Under the pieces are notes generated by a model. The model was not told the origin of the DNA and did no database searches. It saw only the letters and a list, made by a program, of their open reading frames with translations. Below are positions 1 through 9,251 of a DNA stretch of 64,000 bases, one piece after another (position 1 is the stretch's first letter; the number at the start of each line of letters is the position of its first letter). This DNA is from Lachnospiraceae bacterium (GTDB taxonomy: Bacteria > Bacillota > Clostridia > Lachnospirales > Lachnospiraceae): positions 1-64,000 of the forward strand of contig SVEE01000003.1 in NCBI GenBank assembly GCA_015057525.1, read 5' to 3'. A program made the position numbers and the translations under genes.

Positions 1-149
1 TTATAATTACTGTCCTTACTTACTGTTTTGTGTTTCCATTCTTGGAATAAGGATTTTAGTAAAATCCTCTGAAAATCTCTTAAAGAATTTTCAGGGTTAA
101 CATGTTATTAAGTTGTCAAATGTTCTTATTGTACTGCTACCAGTACTAG

Positions 150-235
150 CGGAGAGGATGGGATTCGAACCCATGTGCCCGTGAAGGCAAACGGTTTTCA
201 AGACCGCCTCGTTATGACCACTTCGATACCTCTCC
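150..235 (-). tRNA. tRNA-Ser (anticodon UGA)
   Basis: On the minus strand this reads as a class II tRNA. The acceptor stem pairs GGAGAGG (5' end at 235) with CCTCTCC (157-151), the T arm contains GGTTCGAATCC, and a variable arm is present, as expected for serine tRNAs. The anticodon loop CTTGAAA gives anticodon TGA, which reads UCN codons. The discriminator is G at 150 and the CCA end is not encoded. It follows ispD in the same direction but has its own promoter. Confidence 0.95.
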
Positions 236-289
236 ATAACAAGCTATATGCTGTATTTTGTTGTGACGCTTTTCGTCAGCGACTTGTTC

Positions 290-318
290 ATCTTAACAAA
301 ATATAACTGCATTGTCAA
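290..318 (-). promoter_or_regulatory. sigma-A promoter of tRNA-Ser
   Basis: On the minus strand TTGACA (318-313) is followed by a 17-nt spacer and TAAGAT (295-290). The -35 box overlaps the stop codon of ispD, so the tRNA can be transcribed independently of the upstream operon. Confidence 0.6.
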
Positions 319-1040
319 CAGCTTTTTTTAATTTTTTTAAAGAATTTTTCAACTAATTTTTCTGCGATTTCCATGTCATCAGGGGTTGTAATTTTTATGT
401 TTTCGTATGCTCCAAAAATGATTTTTGAATTAACCCCAGTATATTGTTCAACCAACATTGTATCATCTGTTATATTGTGGTTGCTATCTTTTTCAAACTC
501 TCCATAGGCCTTTAATATAAGGTTCAACATGAAGGTTTGAGGTGTTTGAATCTGATATAAAAAATTTCTGTTAGGCGTTTCTACCGAAAAACCATTTTCA
601 TCTATAATTTTTATGGTATCCTTTACCGGTACGCCTACAGAACAGGCTCCATATTTTTTTGCAGCCATAACAGAATCATTTATCATAGTTTCTGTTATGA
701 ACGGTCTTGCTCCATCATGTATCAAGACTATATCTTCTTCCTTGTCTATATTTTTTGACAACAAAGAAAGACCGGCATGGACTGAATCATATCTTTCCCT
801 ACCGCCTGGAATAATATTCATTATTTTTTTGAGTTTATTCTTTTCTACTATTTCTGTTCTACAATATTCTATATCCTCTTCCTTAGTGACTAATATTATT
901 TTATCTACCAAAGGAGATTCCTCGAATACCTTTAAGGAATAATATAGAACTTCTTTATCTCTAATTTTTAAGAACTGTTTCGCAGTTTGGGAGTTCATTC
1001 GTTTACCACTCCCTGCAGCGAGCACTATAGCACTTGTCAT
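315..1040 (-). CDS. ispD: 2-C-methyl-D-erythritol 4-phosphate cytidylyltransferase (IspD)
   Basis: IspD transfers CMP from CTP to methylerythritol phosphate, the third step of the non-mevalonate (MEP) isoprenoid pathway, in the cytoplasm. The 241-residue length is normal for the family. The N-terminal nucleotide-binding signature LAAGSGKRM, the HDGARPF motif near the middle and the ITDDTMLVE segment towards the C-terminus are all present. The start codon overlaps the stop of tsaD (TAATG), implying translational coupling. It is the last protein gene of the long minus-strand cluster. Confidence 0.95.
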   Translation of the reverse strand: MTSAIVLAAGSGKRMNSQTAKQFLKIRDKEVLYYSLKVFEESPLVDKIILVTKEEDIEYCRTEIVEKNKLKKIMNIIPGGRERYDSVHAGLSLLSKNIDKEEDIVLIHDGARPFITETMINDSVMAAKKYGACSVGVPVKDTIKIIDENGFSVETPNRNFLYQIQTPQTFMLNLILKAYGEFEKDSNHNITDDTMLVEQYTGVNSKIIFGAYENIKITTPDDMEIAEKLVEKFFKKIKKSC

Positions 1041-2062
1041 TAATTGCTCCTTTCACCTATCTTAAGGTTTGGTATAGCATTTAAATCCCATCCATGTCTT
1101 GTTCCATTAATATATTCATGGTAACCCATAACACCAATCATAGCTGCATTATCTGTGCAATATATAGGTGATGGATAATAAAATTCTATACCAGCCTTTT
1201 CGCAAGCCTTCTTCATATTTTCTCTCAAGGATGTATTTGACGCAACCCCACCTGCAAGCGCAAGCTTTGCGCACCCAAAATCCTTAGAAGCTCTGACAGA
1301 GTTGTCTGTAATAACATCTATCACTGCCTGCTGGAAAGAAGCAGCCACATCTGCTTTGTTGATTTCTATTTTCTTCATCTCGCATCCATTGAGATAATTA
1401 AGTACCGCTGATTTTAATCCACTAAAAGAAAAATCATATGGTGCATCTTCCATATATGCTCTTGGGAAATCAATAGCCTCTGGGTTGCCCTCTTTGGAAA
1501 GCTTATCAACCTTAGGACCACCAGGATATCCAAGCCCAATAGCTCTTGCCACCTTATCAAATGCTTCACCAGCTGCATCATCCCTAGTTCTTCCTACTAT
1601 TTCAAATTCATTGTAATCCTTAACATATACAAGGTGGGAATGTCCTCCTGAAGCAACCATACACATAAAAGGCGGCTTCAATTCCTCGTGTTCAATGTAG
1701 TTGGCCGCAATATGTCCTTCTATATGATGCACTCCAATTAAAGGTTTCTTCTTAGCATACGCTATAGATTTAGCTGCACTTACGCCCACCAAAAGAGCAC
1801 CTACAAGACCTGGTCCATAGGTTACTGCTATCGCATCTATGTCATCCCAAGTTACTTCAGCCTCATCTATGGCAGCCTGTATAACCTGATTGATTTTCTC
1901 AACATGTTTTCGAGAAGCTATTTCAGGCACAACTCCTCCGTACATTTTATGTAATTCTATCTGAGAGTATATTACGTTTGATTTGACCTGTTTTCCATCT
2001 ACAACAACTGCCGCTGCTGTTTCATCACAGGATGATTCTATTGCTAAAATTGTTGTGCTCAT
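1040..2062 (-). CDS. tsaD: tRNA threonylcarbamoyladenosine transferase TsaD
   Basis: TsaD (Kae1/Gcp family) transfers the threonylcarbamoyl group to A37 of ANN-decoding tRNAs, working with TsaB and TsaE. The 340-residue protein has the ESSCDET start motif, the metal-binding H-x3-H in [11 protein letters not shown], the ASGGHSHL segment and the C-terminal ALAGGVASN and CTDNAAM motifs. tsaB, tsaE and rimI are a few genes upstream in the same direction; TsaC, which makes the intermediate, is not in this window. It starts 1 bp after a small membrane-protein gene. Confidence 0.97.
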   Translation of the reverse strand: MSTTILAIESSCDETAAAVVVDGKQVKSNVIYSQIELHKMYGGVVPEIASRKHVEKINQVIQAAIDEAEVTWDDIDAIAVTYGPGLVGALLVGVSAAKSIAYAKKKPLIGVHHIEGHIAANYIEHEELKPPFMCMVASGGHSHLVYVKDYNEFEIVGRTRDDAAGEAFDKVARAIGLGYPGGPKVDKLSKEGNPEAIDFPRAYMEDAPYDFSFSGLKSAVLNYLNGCEMKKIEINKADVAASFQQAVIDVITDNSVRASKDFGCAKLALAGGVASNTSLRENMKKACEKAGIEFYYPSPIYCTDNAAMIGVMGYHEYINGTRHGWDLNAIPNLKIGERSN

Positions 2063-2063
2063 T

Positions 2064-2648
2064 TTATTCTCCCATCTTCGACTCGCCCCATGCTAAAATT
2101 TTCCATTGGCCGCCTTCATCAACTAAAACATACTGTTCATATAAATATCCCATGCTATCTTCTGTTTGAACAGTTATCGTCACTTCAAGAGTAGCCATAT
2201 CTACACCATTCTGGGTATAATACTCTATTTGGCTCGCCTCCGGAAGTTGATAAGATTTGTATACATATTCTTCCTTCTTTGATGCTTCTATGCTTTTTTT
2301 CAATGCCACCAACACATCATTTTCAGGATTAATCGCGAGTAAATCTGCCGAATACAAACATCTAACCTGCTGATTCATCACCACTAATTCATCATCCGTA
2401 AGTTCTGCTCCGTAAAATTGTTTGAAATATCTGTTGTGAAGCTTAACAACATCTCTAGGAGTTTTTGGATATTCTCCTACCATATCATAATTCATTAGCT
2501 GTGCTATCTCGTCTTCCTGAGTTTTTGTTCTTTCTATGGAGGATTTATTGCTAAGATGATTAAAATAGAAAAGCACAATAACAACTAAAAATATGGCTAT
2601 AATAACAGTTTTTATCCCTGAGCTATTTTTCTTTTTATCTTTATCCAT
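2064..2648 (-). CDS. membrane-anchored protein of unknown function
   Basis: I do not recognise a named family with confidence. The 194-residue protein begins with a short charged segment ([10 protein letters not shown]), followed by one hydrophobic helix at about residues 13-29, and then a soluble, probably extracellular domain rich in acidic residues. The C-terminal half, including the segment [12 protein letters not shown], resembles the small alpha+beta NTF2/SnoaL-like folds seen in secreted firmicute proteins, but that is a guess. It sits between rnz and tsaD with almost no spacing, so it is probably co-transcribed with the t6A cluster. Confidence 0.7.
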   Translation of the reverse strand: MDKDKKKNSSGIKTVIIAIFLVVIVLFYFNHLSNKSSIERTKTQEDEIAQLMNYDMVGEYPKTPRDVVKLHNRYFKQFYGAELTDDELVVMNQQVRCLYSADLLAINPENDVLVALKKSIEASKKEEYVYKSYQLPEASQIEYYTQNGVDMATLEVTITVQTEDSMGYLYEQYVLVDEGGQWKILAWGESKMGE

Positions 2649-2684
2649 GTTTCATCCTCCTACGTATTAATCTGCTGTAATAAT

Positions 2685-3593
2685 TTATTCTTCAAACTTT
2701 AATTCTACACTGGCTAAATCCTTAGGAATTACTGTATCCGGGAAAATAGTTTTTATCTTATCGTAATAATCATATGGTCTTGCTGTAGCAGGGCTGTAAT
2801 GGGTAAGCCACATTTCTTTAACCTCTGCACGTTTAGCTAGATTGGCTGCTTCCATCATCGTCATATGCTTGTGTTCCTTTGCCTTATCTAGCTTATCCTC
2901 TTCTCCATACATACCTTCGCATATAAACAAGTCCGCATCTTTAGCATTATCAGCTATGGAATCTATTGGTCTGGTATCTGTACAATAAGTAATCTTAAGA
3001 CCCTTTCTACTCTCACCCATTACCATATCACTGGTATAAGTATTTCCTTCGTATTCAACCATCTCTCCTTTTTGGAGCAAACTCCAGAAATTAACAGGAA
3101 GTCCAAGTCCCTTTGCCTTAGCCACGTCAAACTTACCCGCCCTATCTAAAACAATATTATACCCATAGCAGGTAACTCGATGATTAACTCTAAAGGCCTC
3201 CAGCTTAAGTCCACATATTTCTATCTGATTAAAATCCTTTTCTAATTCAATAAACTTTATATCAAAAGGCAACTCAGGAGCAATAATACGAAGAGAGTTC
3301 ACAACCTTAGCAAGTCCCTTAGGACCTACCATGGTAAGAGGTTCTGTTCTCTCTGCATTGCCCATTGTAAGAAGAAGTCCTGGCAATCCACTTATGTGAT
3401 CCGCATGAAAATGTGTTATGCATATCACATCTATGGGTTTAAAGCTCCATCCCTTTTGCCTTATTTGATTTTGGGTTCCTTCGCCACAATCAATTAATAT
3501 ATTGCTGCCGTTATATCTAAGCATCAATGATGTAAGCGCTCTATATGGTAATGGAAGCATTCCTCCCGTTCCCAGCAAACATACATCTATCAT
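2685..3593 (-). CDS. rnz: ribonuclease Z
   Basis: RNase Z is a metallo-beta-lactamase-fold endonuclease that removes the 3' trailer of tRNA precursors lacking an encoded CCA, which fits the tRNA-Ser here. The 302-residue protein carries the zinc motif THFHADHISGLPG, the downstream YCTDTRP aspartate, and the conserved H in LTHYSPA near the C-terminus. The length is typical of the short bacterial form. It lies within the tRNA-maturation cluster between a zinc-knuckle gene and the membrane protein. Confidence 0.95.
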   Translation of the reverse strand: MIDVCLLGTGGMLPLPYRALTSLMLRYNGSNILIDCGEGTQNQIRQKGWSFKPIDVICITHFHADHISGLPGLLLTMGNAERTEPLTMVGPKGLAKVVNSLRIIAPELPFDIKFIELEKDFNQIEICGLKLEAFRVNHRVTCYGYNIVLDRAGKFDVAKAKGLGLPVNFWSLLQKGEMVEYEGNTYTSDMVMGESRKGLKITYCTDTRPIDSIADNAKDADLFICEGMYGEEDKLDKAKEHKHMTMMEAANLAKRAEVKEMWLTHYSPATARPYDYYDKIKTIFPDTVIPKDLASVELKFEE

Positions 3594-3609
3594 ATCCTCT
3601 ACCCCTATT

Positions 3610-3837
3610 CTATAATAACTCTATAGTATCCGTAACCTCTACAGGAATTTTAAACTCTTCTATCATTTTGTCAAAGCATTCCTCACATATAGTAAAGTTA
3701 CATGTTTTTCCATCCTTCTTAGAAAAGTAACCCCATGCCTTAGTTACCTCGAGAAAATCCTGCTTAATTACTCCATTTTCTCTTTTCATTTGCTTTCCAC
3801 ATTTATTGCAACTTATCTGATTTAAATCCTTAAACAT
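3610..3837 (-). CDS. small Cys-rich, probably zinc-binding protein
   Basis: A 75-residue protein with an N-terminal C-x2-C (C10, C13) and a second group C46, C51, C54, giving a plausible treble-clef or rubredoxin-like zinc site. No enzyme family is recognised. A ribosome binding site (GGAGGATAT) precedes the start. It lies between rimI and rnz in the same direction, so it is probably part of the operon. Confidence 0.75.
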   Translation of the reverse strand: MFKDLNQISCNKCGKQMKRENGVIKQDFLEVTKAWGYFSKKDGKTCNFTICEECFDKMIEEFKIPVEVTDTIELL

Positions 3838-3918
3838 AATATCCTCCTTAGCATGTACGTTTCTGCATAAACATTATAACGGAGTATACCATATTGTTAA
3901 ATATGAAAAATAAGTCAT

Positions 3919-4470
3919 TTACCTGTTATTTTTTGGCACATATTCGTATATAATGCCATCTTCTTCAGGAGCCTTATAATATAATCTTCTTTTTGCAAAA
4001 TCTTTGTATCCGTACTTTTCATAGAGTCCTATTGCCACTAAGTTTGACTGCCTTACTTCAAGAAGACCTCTACAATCATGAGAATTCAAATACTCAAGAT
4101 AATATTCCAAAAGCATTTTGCCAATTCCACAACCTCTTTGCCCTTCCTTTGTTGCTATTCTAAGAAGTTCAGATTCTCCAGCCACAAAGCTAGCCACAAT
4201 ATAGCCTACACATTGATTTGAAAATGTAATCCCCAAAGCAAGATTTACAATATTTTCTTTCATGTGTATTATTTGACCTTGTCTGTACATTCTGGTTTGA
4301 ACTGACACATAACCATCACCGCATCCTGTACTGTCAAAAAATACAGCTATTATCATGTTGTAATCATACTTGAGAGTTTCTCTCAAACTTTCTATTGACC
4401 AGGCATCAGAAAATGTTTCTTTTTCTATTTGAACTATTTGACCTAGACAATTTTCATATTCATCTGCCAT
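3919..4470 (-). CDS. rimI: ribosomal-protein S18 alanine N-acetyltransferase-like GNAT (RimI)
   Basis: GNAT-fold acetyltransferase. The acetyl-CoA loop is visible as ATKEGQRGCGIGKMLLEY, followed by LEVRQSNLVAIGLYEKYGY, the hallmark of RimI. At 183 residues it is longer than the usual ~150, because of an insertion around residues 47-80 (DSTGCGDGYVSVQTRMYRQG region) between strand 2 and the conserved core. RimI acetylates ribosomal S18 in E. coli and is commonly linked to tsaB and tsaD in Firmicutes, as it is here, where its substrate is less certain. Confidence 0.88.
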   Translation of the reverse strand: MADEYENCLGQIVQIEKETFSDAWSIESLRETLKYDYNMIIAVFFDSTGCGDGYVSVQTRMYRQGQIIHMKENIVNLALGITFSNQCVGYIVASFVAGESELLRIATKEGQRGCGIGKMLLEYYLEYLNSHDCRGLLEVRQSNLVAIGLYEKYGYKDFAKRRLYYKAPEEDGIIYEYVPKNNR

Positions 4471-4483
4471 TCCTATTATCCTT

Positions 4484-5200
4484 CTATTTACCTTCCGAGT
4501 TTAGTTTTTCTTCTCGTTCTCTCTCCGCCTGGGATTTTCTCAAGTATACTGGCTTATGTTCTGCTGCATCTTCATATACTCCCTGAGCAAAATATCTTCC
4601 ACCAAGTGTCGCTACAGCACCTGCTCTTTGTCTATTAATGTGAGCTGGCGCATAAGAGTGGTCACAAGTAATTTTATCCTCTATAACATTCTTATAAACA
4701 GGAACACCATCTCCTAAAAATATTACTGGCTTTCCTATCACGTTTAGTTCCTCGACCAATTCTCCAATATCCATAGCATCCTGATTTTTAATCACCTGCA
4801 TATTTCCATTGTCAAACTTATATAATCCTGTGTAAACCTGACTACGTCTTGCATCCATGATTGGACAAACTATACTATCTCCCGTCATACAAAGGTTATA
4901 GGCAAGTGCATGACACGTCGGGACAGAAACCACTGGCTTATCAAGAGCAAGGCCAAGCCCCTTAACAGTAGCCGAACCTATTCTTAACCCAGTAAAAGAA
5001 CCGGGACCTGCTGCCACAGCAATTGCATCGATATCCTGTAAATCTATTTCTGCCATATTTACTATTTCATCCAACATAGGTAGCAATGTCTGGGAATGAG
5101 TTTTTTTGTAGTTGACTGAATATTCAGCAACCATTATTTCATCCTGCACAAGTGCAACACTTGCAACCATGCCTGAGCTATCAACACCTAATATTTTCAT
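4484..5200 (-). CDS. tsaB: t6A biosynthesis protein TsaB
   Basis: TsaB is the catalytically inactive ASKHA-fold paralogue of TsaD that scaffolds the t6A complex. The N-terminal KILGVDSSGMVASVAL and the AVAAGPGSFTGLRIG signature are diagnostic. The length of 238 residues is normal. It begins 2 bp after the tsaE stop codon. The last ~35 residues are highly charged (KSQAEREREEKLNSEGK) and lie beyond the usual end of the fold. Confidence 0.95.
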   Translation of the reverse strand: MKILGVDSSGMVASVALVQDEIMVAEYSVNYKKTHSQTLLPMLDEIVNMAEIDLQDIDAIAVAAGPGSFTGLRIGSATVKGLGLALDKPVVSVPTCHALAYNLCMTGDSIVCPIMDARRSQVYTGLYKFDNGNMQVIKNQDAMDIGELVEELNVIGKPVIFLGDGVPVYKNVIEDKITCDHSYAPAHINRQRAGAVATLGGRYFAQGVYEDAAEHKPVYLRKSQAEREREEKLNSEGK

Positions 5201-5202
5201 CT

Positions 5203-5637
5203 CTAAAACCTTTCAATAGTTATAGTTCTGTAATCAAATCCTTTTTCCGGATTTTTTTCTATAGTGACCTTATTGTAATGAGTGGGCAAAATATCTTTGA
5301 TGAGTTCTGCCCATTCTATAAGGCATACACCTTCTCCATCTATTAAGTCGTAGTATCCTATTTCATCCATCTCATCATCGCTACCAATGCGATACACATC
5401 AAAATGATAAAAAGGAAGTGTTCCTTCATGATACTCCTTAAGTATAGTAAATGTAGGGCTGCTTATAGGTTCATCAATCATGAGACCTGCTCCAAATCCT
5501 TGAGAAAAAACTGTCTTGCCTGTTCCCAAATCCCCATAAAGACAATATACTTCTCCCGGCTTAGCCATCTTGGCTAGCTCGCTGCCTATATTAAATGTAT
5601 CATCTGCACTAAAGCTCTCTTTATATTCCTTTTCCAC
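5203..5637 (-). CDS. tsaE: t6A biosynthesis ATPase TsaE
   Basis: TsaE is the small P-loop ATPase of the threonylcarbamoyl transfer complex. The Walker A sequence GDLGTGKTVFSQG, the SSPTFTILKEY segment and the FDVYRIG/WAELI motifs match the family, and 144 residues is the expected size. The gene overlaps the end of the upstream YcxB-like gene by 17 bp and is followed within 2 bp by tsaB. Confidence 0.95.
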   Translation of the reverse strand: MEKEYKESFSADDTFNIGSELAKMAKPGEVYCLYGDLGTGKTVFSQGFGAGLMIDEPISSPTFTILKEYHEGTLPFYHFDVYRIGSDDEMDEIGYYDLIDGEGVCLIEWAELIKDILPTHYNKVTIEKNPEKGFDYRTITIERF

Positions 5638-6160
5638 TTTGATACTCCTTTAAATTTCTGCTGATTTGAGGCTTGTACTCAGCTGTAAACTGAACCACAG
5701 CAGCAAGAATTTTCCCTTTGTCATCCCCTAAGGCCGATAAAGGAATTACACAAGCATGCACTCTGCTTGTATATATTGCAAGAATCTTATTGGTTAACAA
5801 TATTCTGCAAATGTGCTTCCAAGGAAGATTCTGTTCTAAATCTCCTTGTTTTAACAAAATACCCTTGTCCCCAAAGGTATACTCTATAGGTTTCTTATAT
5901 GACTCACTAAGCTTTAACTGTTTAAAGGTTCTAAATGCAAGCATAAGCGGATTAATAACAGTAAATAGTAACGCAATTGTGGCAAATGCAAACTTGTGAC
6001 CACGAGATAGTTCTGACCACTTAGCAACCAAGACAACTGCTGCAACCACACTTAAACCAAGGCTAACAACTCCAGCCATATTTCTATAGTTAGTATTAAT
6101 TACGTAATTATATAATGGACCAAATTCCATTTTGACCTGTTTAGTTTTCGATTCTACCAT
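5621..6160 (-). CDS. YcxB-like membrane protein
   Basis: A 179-residue protein with two predicted transmembrane helices at about residues 27-46 and 57-75, followed by a cytoplasmic domain containing TFGDKGILLKQGDLEQNLPWKHI and YTSRVHACVIPLSAL. This combination of two helices and a small PH-like beta domain is typical of the YcxB family, whose function is unknown. It is in an operon with tsaE, which its 3' end overlaps. Confidence 0.75.
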   Translation of the reverse strand: MVESKTKQVKMEFGPLYNYVINTNYRNMAGVVSLGLSVVAAVVLVAKWSELSRGHKFAFATIALLFTVINPLMLAFRTFKQLKLSESYKKPIEYTFGDKGILLKQGDLEQNLPWKHICRILLTNKILAIYTSRVHACVIPLSALGDDKGKILAAVVQFTAEYKPQISRNLKEYQSGKGI

Positions 6161-6171
6161 TGCAAACCTCT

Positions 6172-6654
6172 CTATAATTCAAAAGCTATCTGCTTATGAG
6201 AATTTTCGTAAAGCCTGTACTTTATTCCAGCAAGATCAAACATTCTTTTAGATGCGATTGTGCTTTCTGTATCACCATATTTATCTGACATATAAATTAT
6301 TTCGGATATACCACTTTGAATAATAGCTTTTGCACATTCATTACATGGAAACAATGTAACATAGCATCTAGCGCCTTTAAGATTACCACTTCCACGGTAA
6401 TTAAGTATTGCATTAAGCTCTGCGTGGCATACAAACAAATACTTGCTCTCTAAAGCCGCGCCTTCTCTCGCCCAAGGCATATTATCATCATCACATCCAG
6501 ATGGCATACCATTATATCCCATAGATAAAATACGATTATCCTGATCAACTATACAAGCTCCAACCTGTGTACTAGGATCCTTGCTTCTCTGAGCAGACAT
6601 TATGGCTATCCCCATAAAATATTGATCCCATGTTATATAATCTGATCTTTTCAA
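6172..6654 (-). CDS. dCMP/cytidine deaminase family protein (ComEB-like)
   Basis: Zinc-dependent deaminase of 160 residues. The zinc/catalytic motif CHAELNAI (H-A-E) and the second motif FPCNECAKAI (P-C-x2-C) are intact. The N-terminus WDQYFMGIAIMSAQRSKDPSTQVG is the typical start of dCMP deaminases, which supply dUMP for thymidylate synthesis. B. subtilis ComEB is the closest family I recall. It is the first gene of the minus-strand tsaE/tsaB cluster; an AAGGAGATG ribosome binding site precedes it. Confidence 0.9.
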   Translation of the reverse strand: MKRSDYITWDQYFMGIAIMSAQRSKDPSTQVGACIVDQDNRILSMGYNGMPSGCDDDNMPWAREGAALESKYLFVCHAELNAILNYRGSGNLKGARCYVTLFPCNECAKAIIQSGISEIIYMSDKYGDTESTIASKRMFDLAGIKYRLYENSHKQIAFEL

Positions 6655-6725
6655 AATGTTTCATCTCCTTAAACATCAAACAATTTATCAAATGCTAAAA
6701 TGTGTAAAACACTCTCTTTAAATAA

Positions 6726-6767
6726 AATACAGTTGTATCTGCAAAAAAGCGCAAACACAACTGTATT
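6726..6767 (-). terminator. terminator after lysC
   Basis: AATACAGTTGT and ACAACTGTATT pair with further pairing towards the loop; on the minus strand the stem is followed by TTATTT. It lies immediately downstream of lysC and would end the secA-to-lysC transcript. Confidence 0.65.
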
Positions 6768-6790
6768 CTAACATATTATTTGTTTATAGT

Positions 6791-7996
6791 CTAGTTATCC
6801 CCAAGACTAAACTTTTCATGAACAGCAGCCATAGCCCTCTCCATGTTCGCCTCGTTGATAAGTACTGTAACTCTAATTTCTGAAGTAGAAATCATTCTGA
6901 TATTGATATTCTCATCATAAAGTGCCTCAAACATCTTTGCTGCAACACCTGCATTACTCTGCATACCTGCACCTACGATTGAAACCTTAGCAACCTTCTT
7001 GTTAAGGTCAATGCTCTCAAAGTTGTTGAAGTTCTCATTGATTACCTTAACTGCTTCATCAGCATTCTCCTCACTACATGTGAAGCTGATATCCTTAGTT
7101 CCCTCTCTACCAACTGACTGAAGAATCATATCTACATTTATGTTGTGCTTAGCAAGGCTGTTGAATAACTTAAATGCAACACCTGGCTCATCCTTTAATC
7201 CTACTATAGCAACTCTTGCTGTATCTGCATCTCCTGCAACACCACTAACAAGCATTTTTTCCATTTTAGCGCCCTCCTTAACGACTGTTCCTTCTGTAGT
7301 ATTTAAGCTTGAACGTACAACAAGCTGTACGCCAAATTTCTTTGCTAACTCTACTGAGCGGTTGTGAAGCACGCCTGCTCCAAGTGTAGCAAGCTCAAGC
7401 ATCTCGTCATATGTTACTGCATCAAGCTTACGTGCATTCTTAACCTTACGTGGATCTGCTGTATATACACCATCAACATCAGTGTAAATCTCACATTTGT
7501 CTGCATGAAGCGCAGCAGCTAAAGCAACAGCAGTTGTATCCGAACCACCTCTTCCAAGAGTAGTGTAATCATCATATTTGTTTACACCCTGGAATCCAGT
7601 AATAACAACAATCTTTCTTTGTTCAAGCTCATGTCTGATTCTCTCTGTATCTATACGCTTAAGTCTTGCATTTCCATAGTTTGATGTGGAATGCATTGCA
7701 ACCTGGAATGCATTAAGAGAAACTGCTGGAACACCAAGCTTATTCATAGCCATAGCCATTAAAGCTACCGACATCTGCTCACCAATTGTGAAAAGCATAT
7801 CCATCTCTCTCTTAGGTGGAATTTCATTAATGTCTTTTGCCATTGAAATAAGTTCGTCAGTGTATTTACCCATAGCAGATAAAACAACTACTACATCATT
7901 TCCCTTCTGGTAATCCTCGATGCATCTTCTGGCAACGTTAAAAATTCTTTCTTTGTTGGCAACCGAAGTACCGCCAAACTTTTTTACTACTAGCAT
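6791..7996 (-). CDS. lysC: aspartate kinase
   Basis: Phosphorylates aspartate, the first step towards lysine, threonine and methionine. The 401-residue protein starts with the kinase signature VKKFGGTSVA. It contains TLGRGGSDTTAVALAAAL and YTDVDGVYTADPR, then two C-terminal ACT domains (from about residue 265), which usually confer feedback inhibition by lysine and/or threonine. It is the last gene of a hom, phosphoglycerate-mutase-like, lysC series, so it is likely tied to threonine production. Confidence 0.96.
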   Translation of the reverse strand: MLVVKKFGGTSVANKERIFNVARRCIEDYQKGNDVVVVLSAMGKYTDELISMAKDINEIPPKREMDMLFTIGEQMSVALMAMAMNKLGVPAVSLNAFQVAMHSTSNYGNARLKRIDTERIRHELEQRKIVVITGFQGVNKYDDYTTLGRGGSDTTAVALAAALHADKCEIYTDVDGVYTADPRKVKNARKLDAVTYDEMLELATLGAGVLHNRSVELAKKFGVQLVVRSSLNTTEGTVVKEGAKMEKMLVSGVAGDADTARVAIVGLKDEPGVAFKLFNSLAKHNINVDMILQSVGREGTKDISFTCSEENADEAVKVINENFNNFESIDLNKKVAKVSIVGAGMQSNAGVAAKMFEALYDENINIRMISTSEIRVTVLINEANMERAMAAVHEKFSLGDN

Positions 7997-8024
7997 TTTG
8001 TCCTCCTAATAAGTTTCATGCAAA

Positions 8025-9227
8025 TTATTTTTCGAAAAGGATATCTATTAACTTATGGCCTTCTGGCACAAACTTGCCACCAGCCTTTGCATCCTTTTCG
8101 TTATATTTTAAAACAGATTCTTTGTGAGCAGTACTGTCATACAACAAATATGGAACCGGATCACTTGAATGTGTTCTAAGTACAATTGGAGTTGGATGGT
8201 CTGGAAGCACAAGCATTCTAAAATCTTCACCTCTAGCCTCAAACTCTTCTACCACAGTTTTAATAACCTGGTCATCTAAAAACTCAATAGCCTGGATTTT
8301 TCTCTCCATACTTCCCTGATGCCCCATTTCATCTGGAGCCTCAACATGAATATATGCAAAATCATATCCATCGTCAAGAAGTGCTTTCACTGCTGCGTCA
8401 GCCTTTCCCTTGTAATTAGTATGAAGACCGCCATTAGCTCCTGGAACTTCAATATTAGTAAGACCTGCACCTACAGCTATACCCTTTAATAGGTCTACTG
8501 CAGATATCATAACACCCTTCTTATTATTCTTCTCTTCAAAGGAAGAAAGGGCTGGTCTTGTTCCTGCACCCCAGAACCAAATAGAGTTTGCAGGGTTAAG
8601 TCCATTTTTCTTTCTCTCTATGTTAATAGGATGATTAGCTAAAATATCATAGCTCTTCTTCATCATTTCACGAAGCTTCTCGTCTTCTGGAAGATATTCT
8701 CCAATAACCTTTGTGAGTATATCATGTGGAGGCGTAAGTGGCAACACTTTTCCATTTTTCCATATTGTTAAATGTCTATAGCTTGTTCCTACATAATATT
8801 TGTATTCATCATCTTCAAGTGCATCCTTCACTGCCTGAAGAAGAACCGCCGCATCCTCAGTTGATATTTCACCTGAGCTATGGTCAATAATAGTTTTCTT
8901 CTCGTACTCTTCCTCATCTTCACTTAATGTAACTATATTACATCTAAATGAAATATCTGTTGTTTCCATGTCTACACCTATACTTAATGCTTCAAGTGGT
9001 GAACGACCTGAATAATATATCTTTGGGTCATAACCAATAACCGAAAGATTAGCAGTGTCACTTCCCGGACTCATTCCCTCAGGAATAGTGTGCACAAGTC
9101 CAACTTCTGAAAGAGGTGCCAAACGATCTAAGGTCTCTGTCTTGGCATATTCAAGAGGTGTCTTTCCTCCTATTTCATCAAGAGGGTAATCTGCCATACC
9201 ATCTCCAAGAACTACAACATATTTCAT
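8025..9227 (-). CDS. phosphoglycerate-mutase-like protein; candidate homoserine kinase (ThrB2 type)
   Basis: The 400-residue protein belongs to the archaeal-type cofactor-independent phosphoglycerate mutase family (ApgM, alkaline phosphatase fold). Supporting motifs are MKYVVVLGDGMADYP, PGSDTANLSVIGYDP with the active-site serine, HVEAPDEMGHQG and LPDHPTP. I chose the ATG at 9227 because GGAGGA lies 7 bp upstream; an in-frame TTG at 9245 has no such support. It lies between hom and lysC with no thrB in sight. Members of this family in that position have been shown genetically to act as homoserine kinase in Bacteroides and Desulfovibrio, so I favour that role over glycolysis; this is inference. 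Confidence 0.8.
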   Translation of the reverse strand: MKYVVVLGDGMADYPLDEIGGKTPLEYAKTETLDRLAPLSEVGLVHTIPEGMSPGSDTANLSVIGYDPKIYYSGRSPLEALSIGVDMETTDISFRCNIVTLSEDEEEYEKKTIIDHSSGEISTEDAAVLLQAVKDALEDDEYKYYVGTSYRHLTIWKNGKVLPLTPPHDILTKVIGEYLPEDEKLREMMKKSYDILANHPINIERKKNGLNPANSIWFWGAGTRPALSSFEEKNNKKGVMISAVDLLKGIAVGAGLTNIEVPGANGGLHTNYKGKADAAVKALLDDGYDFAYIHVEAPDEMGHQGSMERKIQAIEFLDDQVIKTVVEEFEARGEDFRMLVLPDHPTPIVLRTHSSDPVPYLLYDSTAHKESVLKYNEKDAKAGGKFVPEGHKLIDILFEK

Positions 9228-9251
9228 GTCAATTTCCTCCGTCAATCCTCT

